Shown in pieces: positions 20,762 through 21,577 of a stretch of DNA of 21,577 bases (position 1 is the stretch's first letter; every line of letters begins with the position of its first letter). A program made the position numbers and the translations under genes. The notes beneath the pieces were generated by a model. The model was not told where the DNA came from and ran no database searches. It worked only from the letters and a program-made list of their open reading frames with translations. This DNA is from JAMCZC01 sp964364925 (GTDB lineage Bacteria; Patescibacteriota; Microgenomatia; Levybacterales; UBA12049): NCBI GenBank assembly GCA_964364925.1, contig CAYIOB010000009.1, positions 1 through 21,577 on the forward strand. Reading direction: 5' to 3'.

Positions 20762-20790
20762 TTGACAGGGGGGTGTTTTTTAGCTACTAT
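20762..20790 (+). promoter_or_regulatory. csoR promoter
   Basis: Perfect TTGACA (20762-20767), 17-bp spacer, TACTAT (20785-20790). The operator palindrome starts on the last two bases of the -10. Confidence 0.75.
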
Positions 20791-20809
20791 ATCCCCCTAG
20801 GGGGGATAT
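20789..20809. promoter_or_regulatory. CsoR-type operator palindrome
   Basis: Arms ATATCCCC and GGGGATAT around a CTAGG centre. This AT-flanked C-run/G-run palindrome is the usual form of operators bound by CsoR-family repressors. Placement across the -10/+1 region fits repression by blocking RNA polymerase. Confidence 0.75.
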
Positions 20810-20831
20810 CCTTCGGCAGACTCAGGACAAG
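20810..20831 (+). repeat. Dispersed repeat copy between operator and csoR start
   Basis: CCTTCGGCAGACTCAGGACA followed by AG. Its AGGA lies about eight bases before the ATG, so the repeat may provide the ribosome site. Confidence 0.7.
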
Positions 20832-20832
20832 T

Positions 20833-21105
20833 ATGTACAGACCAAAAGATACTCAGGAAAGAATACTCCACAGGCTTAAAATTTCTCGTGGACATTTTGA
20901 TAAGGTGATAAAAATGGTTGAAGAACAGGATTACTGTATTGATGTTTTACACCAATCACAGGCAGTTCAGGCCGCACTAAAAGAAACAGATGCAGTTATT
21001 TTGGAAAACCATTTGAAAACTTGCGTAGCAGACTCAATAAGCAAAGGAAATAAGGAAGAAGCAATAAGAGAAATCATGGATGTGTTTAAGAAAAAGAGCA
21101 CTTAA
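20833..21105 (+). CDS. csoR: CsoR-family copper-sensing repressor
   Basis: A 90-residue all-helical DUF156 repressor. The Cu(I) ligand set Cys35, His60, Cys64 keeps the C-x24-H-x3-C spacing of CsoR, rather than the ligand pattern of RcnR or FrmR. RLKISRGHFDKVIKM is the conserved N-terminal helix region. The start at 20833 gives the normal length; an upstream frame from 20773 would cover the operator. It is first in an operon with a metal-binding mini-gene (one base after its stop) and a P1B ATPase, behind a matching operator, so auto-repression relieved by copper is the expected logic. Confidence 0.93.
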   Translation: MYRPKDTQERILHRLKISRGHFDKVIKMVEEQDYCIDVLHQSQAVQAALKETDAVILENHLKTCVADSISKGNKEEAIREIMDVFKKKST

Positions 21106-21106
21106 T

Positions 21107-21235
21107 ATGGATAAAAAAATATATTACACTTGTCCCATGCCACAGTACCAGGGCAAAGCTCGGTACGTGGCTACCCTGAACCGAACTGAGTTCTGGTTCA
21201 GGGTGCATCCAGAGGAGTTTGATTATGAGCAATAA
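21107..21235 (+). CDS. Interrupted heavy-metal-binding mini-protein (42 aa)
   Basis: The frame starts MDKKIYYTCPM, the opening of the heavy-metal-binding (YTCPMHPE) domain found before copper ATPases. It is then broken by 22 codons of unrelated sequence before resuming HPEEFDYEQ. Removing 21141-21206 (66 bp) restores YTCPM-HPEE exactly, and TGC flanks the insert on both sides like a 3-bp target duplication. Even uninterrupted it would be only 20 residues and would lack the second CPxCGM half. It overlaps the ATPase start by 11 bases and carries that gene's ribosome site (AGAGGAG, 21211-21217). It may be a coupling leader peptide or a decaying domain copy. Confidence 0.55.
   Translation: MDKKIYYTCPMPQYQGKARYVATLNRTEFWFRVHPEEFDYEQ
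21138..21206 (+). repeat. Two-hairpin palindromic insertion with TGC flanks
   Basis: Hairpin A: CCACAGTACC (21140-21149) with GGTACGTGG (21162-21170), one bulge. Hairpin B: CCCTGAACC (21174-21182) with GGTTCAGGG (21195-21203), extended by GAAC/GTTC around a 3-nt loop. TGC occurs at 21138-21140 and 21204-21206. The added length is 66 bp, a multiple of three. Confidence 0.65.
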
Positions 21236-21577
21236 TAGAGTTATTTATCAGTGCCCTATGCATAGCGATCTCCAATCCGATAAACCTGGTTCTTGTCCTA
21301 AATGCGGAATGGTATTAATTGAAATAAAAAATAAAAAAGAAAATATAAAAGATGAACATATGGATCACGAAGGAATGAATCATGACAAAAACAATACGCA
21401 TTCTATGAAAAAACCGGAGGAAATGTCATGGTTTGAAAAATTCAAAATGAGCATGACCATGACAATGGGGATGGACCATACCGGGCTTGCCGGAAGAGAA
21501 ATGGCAAGGCTTATGGAAGAAGACATTAGGCAAAAATTCTTTTTTGCGCTATTTCTTTCAATTCCGATTATTGCTTA
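21225..21577 (+). CDS. Copper-translocating P1B ATPase, N-terminal part (3' truncated by window)
   Basis: The first 117 residues of a CopB-like P-type ATPase. A heavy-metal-binding domain comes first (YQCPMHSDLQSDKPGSCPKC then GMVL). A His/Met-rich linker follows (DEHMDHEGMNHD..., then MSMTMTMGMDH), and the first transmembrane segment begins at FFFALFLSIPIIA. HMBD plus a His/Met-rich linker is typical of CopB-type exporters of Cu or Ag. The ribosome site AGAGGAG sits eight bases before the ATG. Translation is likely coupled to the overlapping mini-gene, and transcription is controlled by CsoR. The catalytic DKTGT and CPH motifs lie outside the window. Confidence 0.9.
   Translation, partial: MSNNRVIYQCPMHSDLQSDKPGSCPKCGMVLIEIKNKKENIKDEHMDHEGMNHDKNNTHSMKKPEEMSWFEKFKMSMTMTMGMDHTGLAGREMARLMEEDIRQKFFFALFLSIPIIA

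Noticed and set aside
1..21577. Alternative genetic code (UGA as glycine)
   Set aside because: Several well-defined genes end at TGA at the expected family length, and no conserved Gly position is encoded by TGA.
1..21577. tRNA or rRNA genes
   Set aside because: No cloverleaf with GTTCRAnnC T-arm or rRNA signature was seen on either strand, even beside the IVP gene.

Overview
The window is an AT-rich, very densely coded bacterial segment. Its gene set and small intergenic gaps fit the Candidate Phyla Radiation (Patescibacteria), most likely a Microgenomates-type genome. Supporting signs are an archaeal-type ATP-dependent DNA ligase, an endonuclease Q-type PHP protein, an S23/IVP four-helix protein, many small lineage-specific proteins, and short palindromic repeats inside genes. 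TGA is used as a stop (5'-nuclease, glycosyltransferase, Fpg), so the UGA=Gly code of Gracilibacteria/SR1 does not apply. The lineage call is inferred from gene content, not from a search.

Layout. 1-1682: 3' part of ftsH and a membrane protein. 1792-5477: a tight plus-strand run of stand-alone 5'-nuclease, alpha/beta hydrolase, GT4 glycosyltransferase and Fpg. 5468-5859: a small antisense basic-protein gene, a terminator and repeat hairpins. 5860-8560: UMP kinase, RecF and NAD(P)HX dehydratase. 8618-9088: two convergent small genes. 9241-12481: Fic protein, IVP-like four-helix protein and ATP-dependent ligase, each preceded by a 7-bp-periodic array. 12484-13918: two minus-strand genes (an unknown protein and a degenerate APH-fold protein). 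14021-16171: endonuclease Q, a small multi-pass membrane protein, and a structured region ending in a terminator. 16172-19751: phosphoribosyltransferase, Pth, a small unknown, a VTT-like membrane protein, acylphosphatase, ZIP transporter and a mini membrane protein. 19753-20751: D-2-hydroxyacid dehydrogenase. 20762-21577: a copper operon with a CsoR operator, csoR, an interrupted metal-binding mini-gene and the start of a CopB-like ATPase.

How the genes fit together. Several proteins form a DNA-repair complement (5'-nuclease, Fpg, RecF, ATP ligase, EndoQ). The 5'-nuclease and EndoQ both end in peptides that look like sliding-clamp-binding motifs. The csoR operon is a self-contained copper response.

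The most unusual content is not a single gene. First, a short dispersed repeat (core CCTTCGACTCCGCTCAGG, often followed by CAAG) lies in frame inside at least five conserved genes and in several leaders, much like Rickettsia palindromic elements. Second, arrays with a strict 7-bp period lie both inside genes and directly against start codons. Third, a two-hairpin 66-bp insertion interrupts a copper-site mini-gene without shifting its frame. Fourth, several genes without a Shine-Dalgarno sequence have a -10 box only 7-11 nt before the start codon, which suggests leaderless mRNAs.
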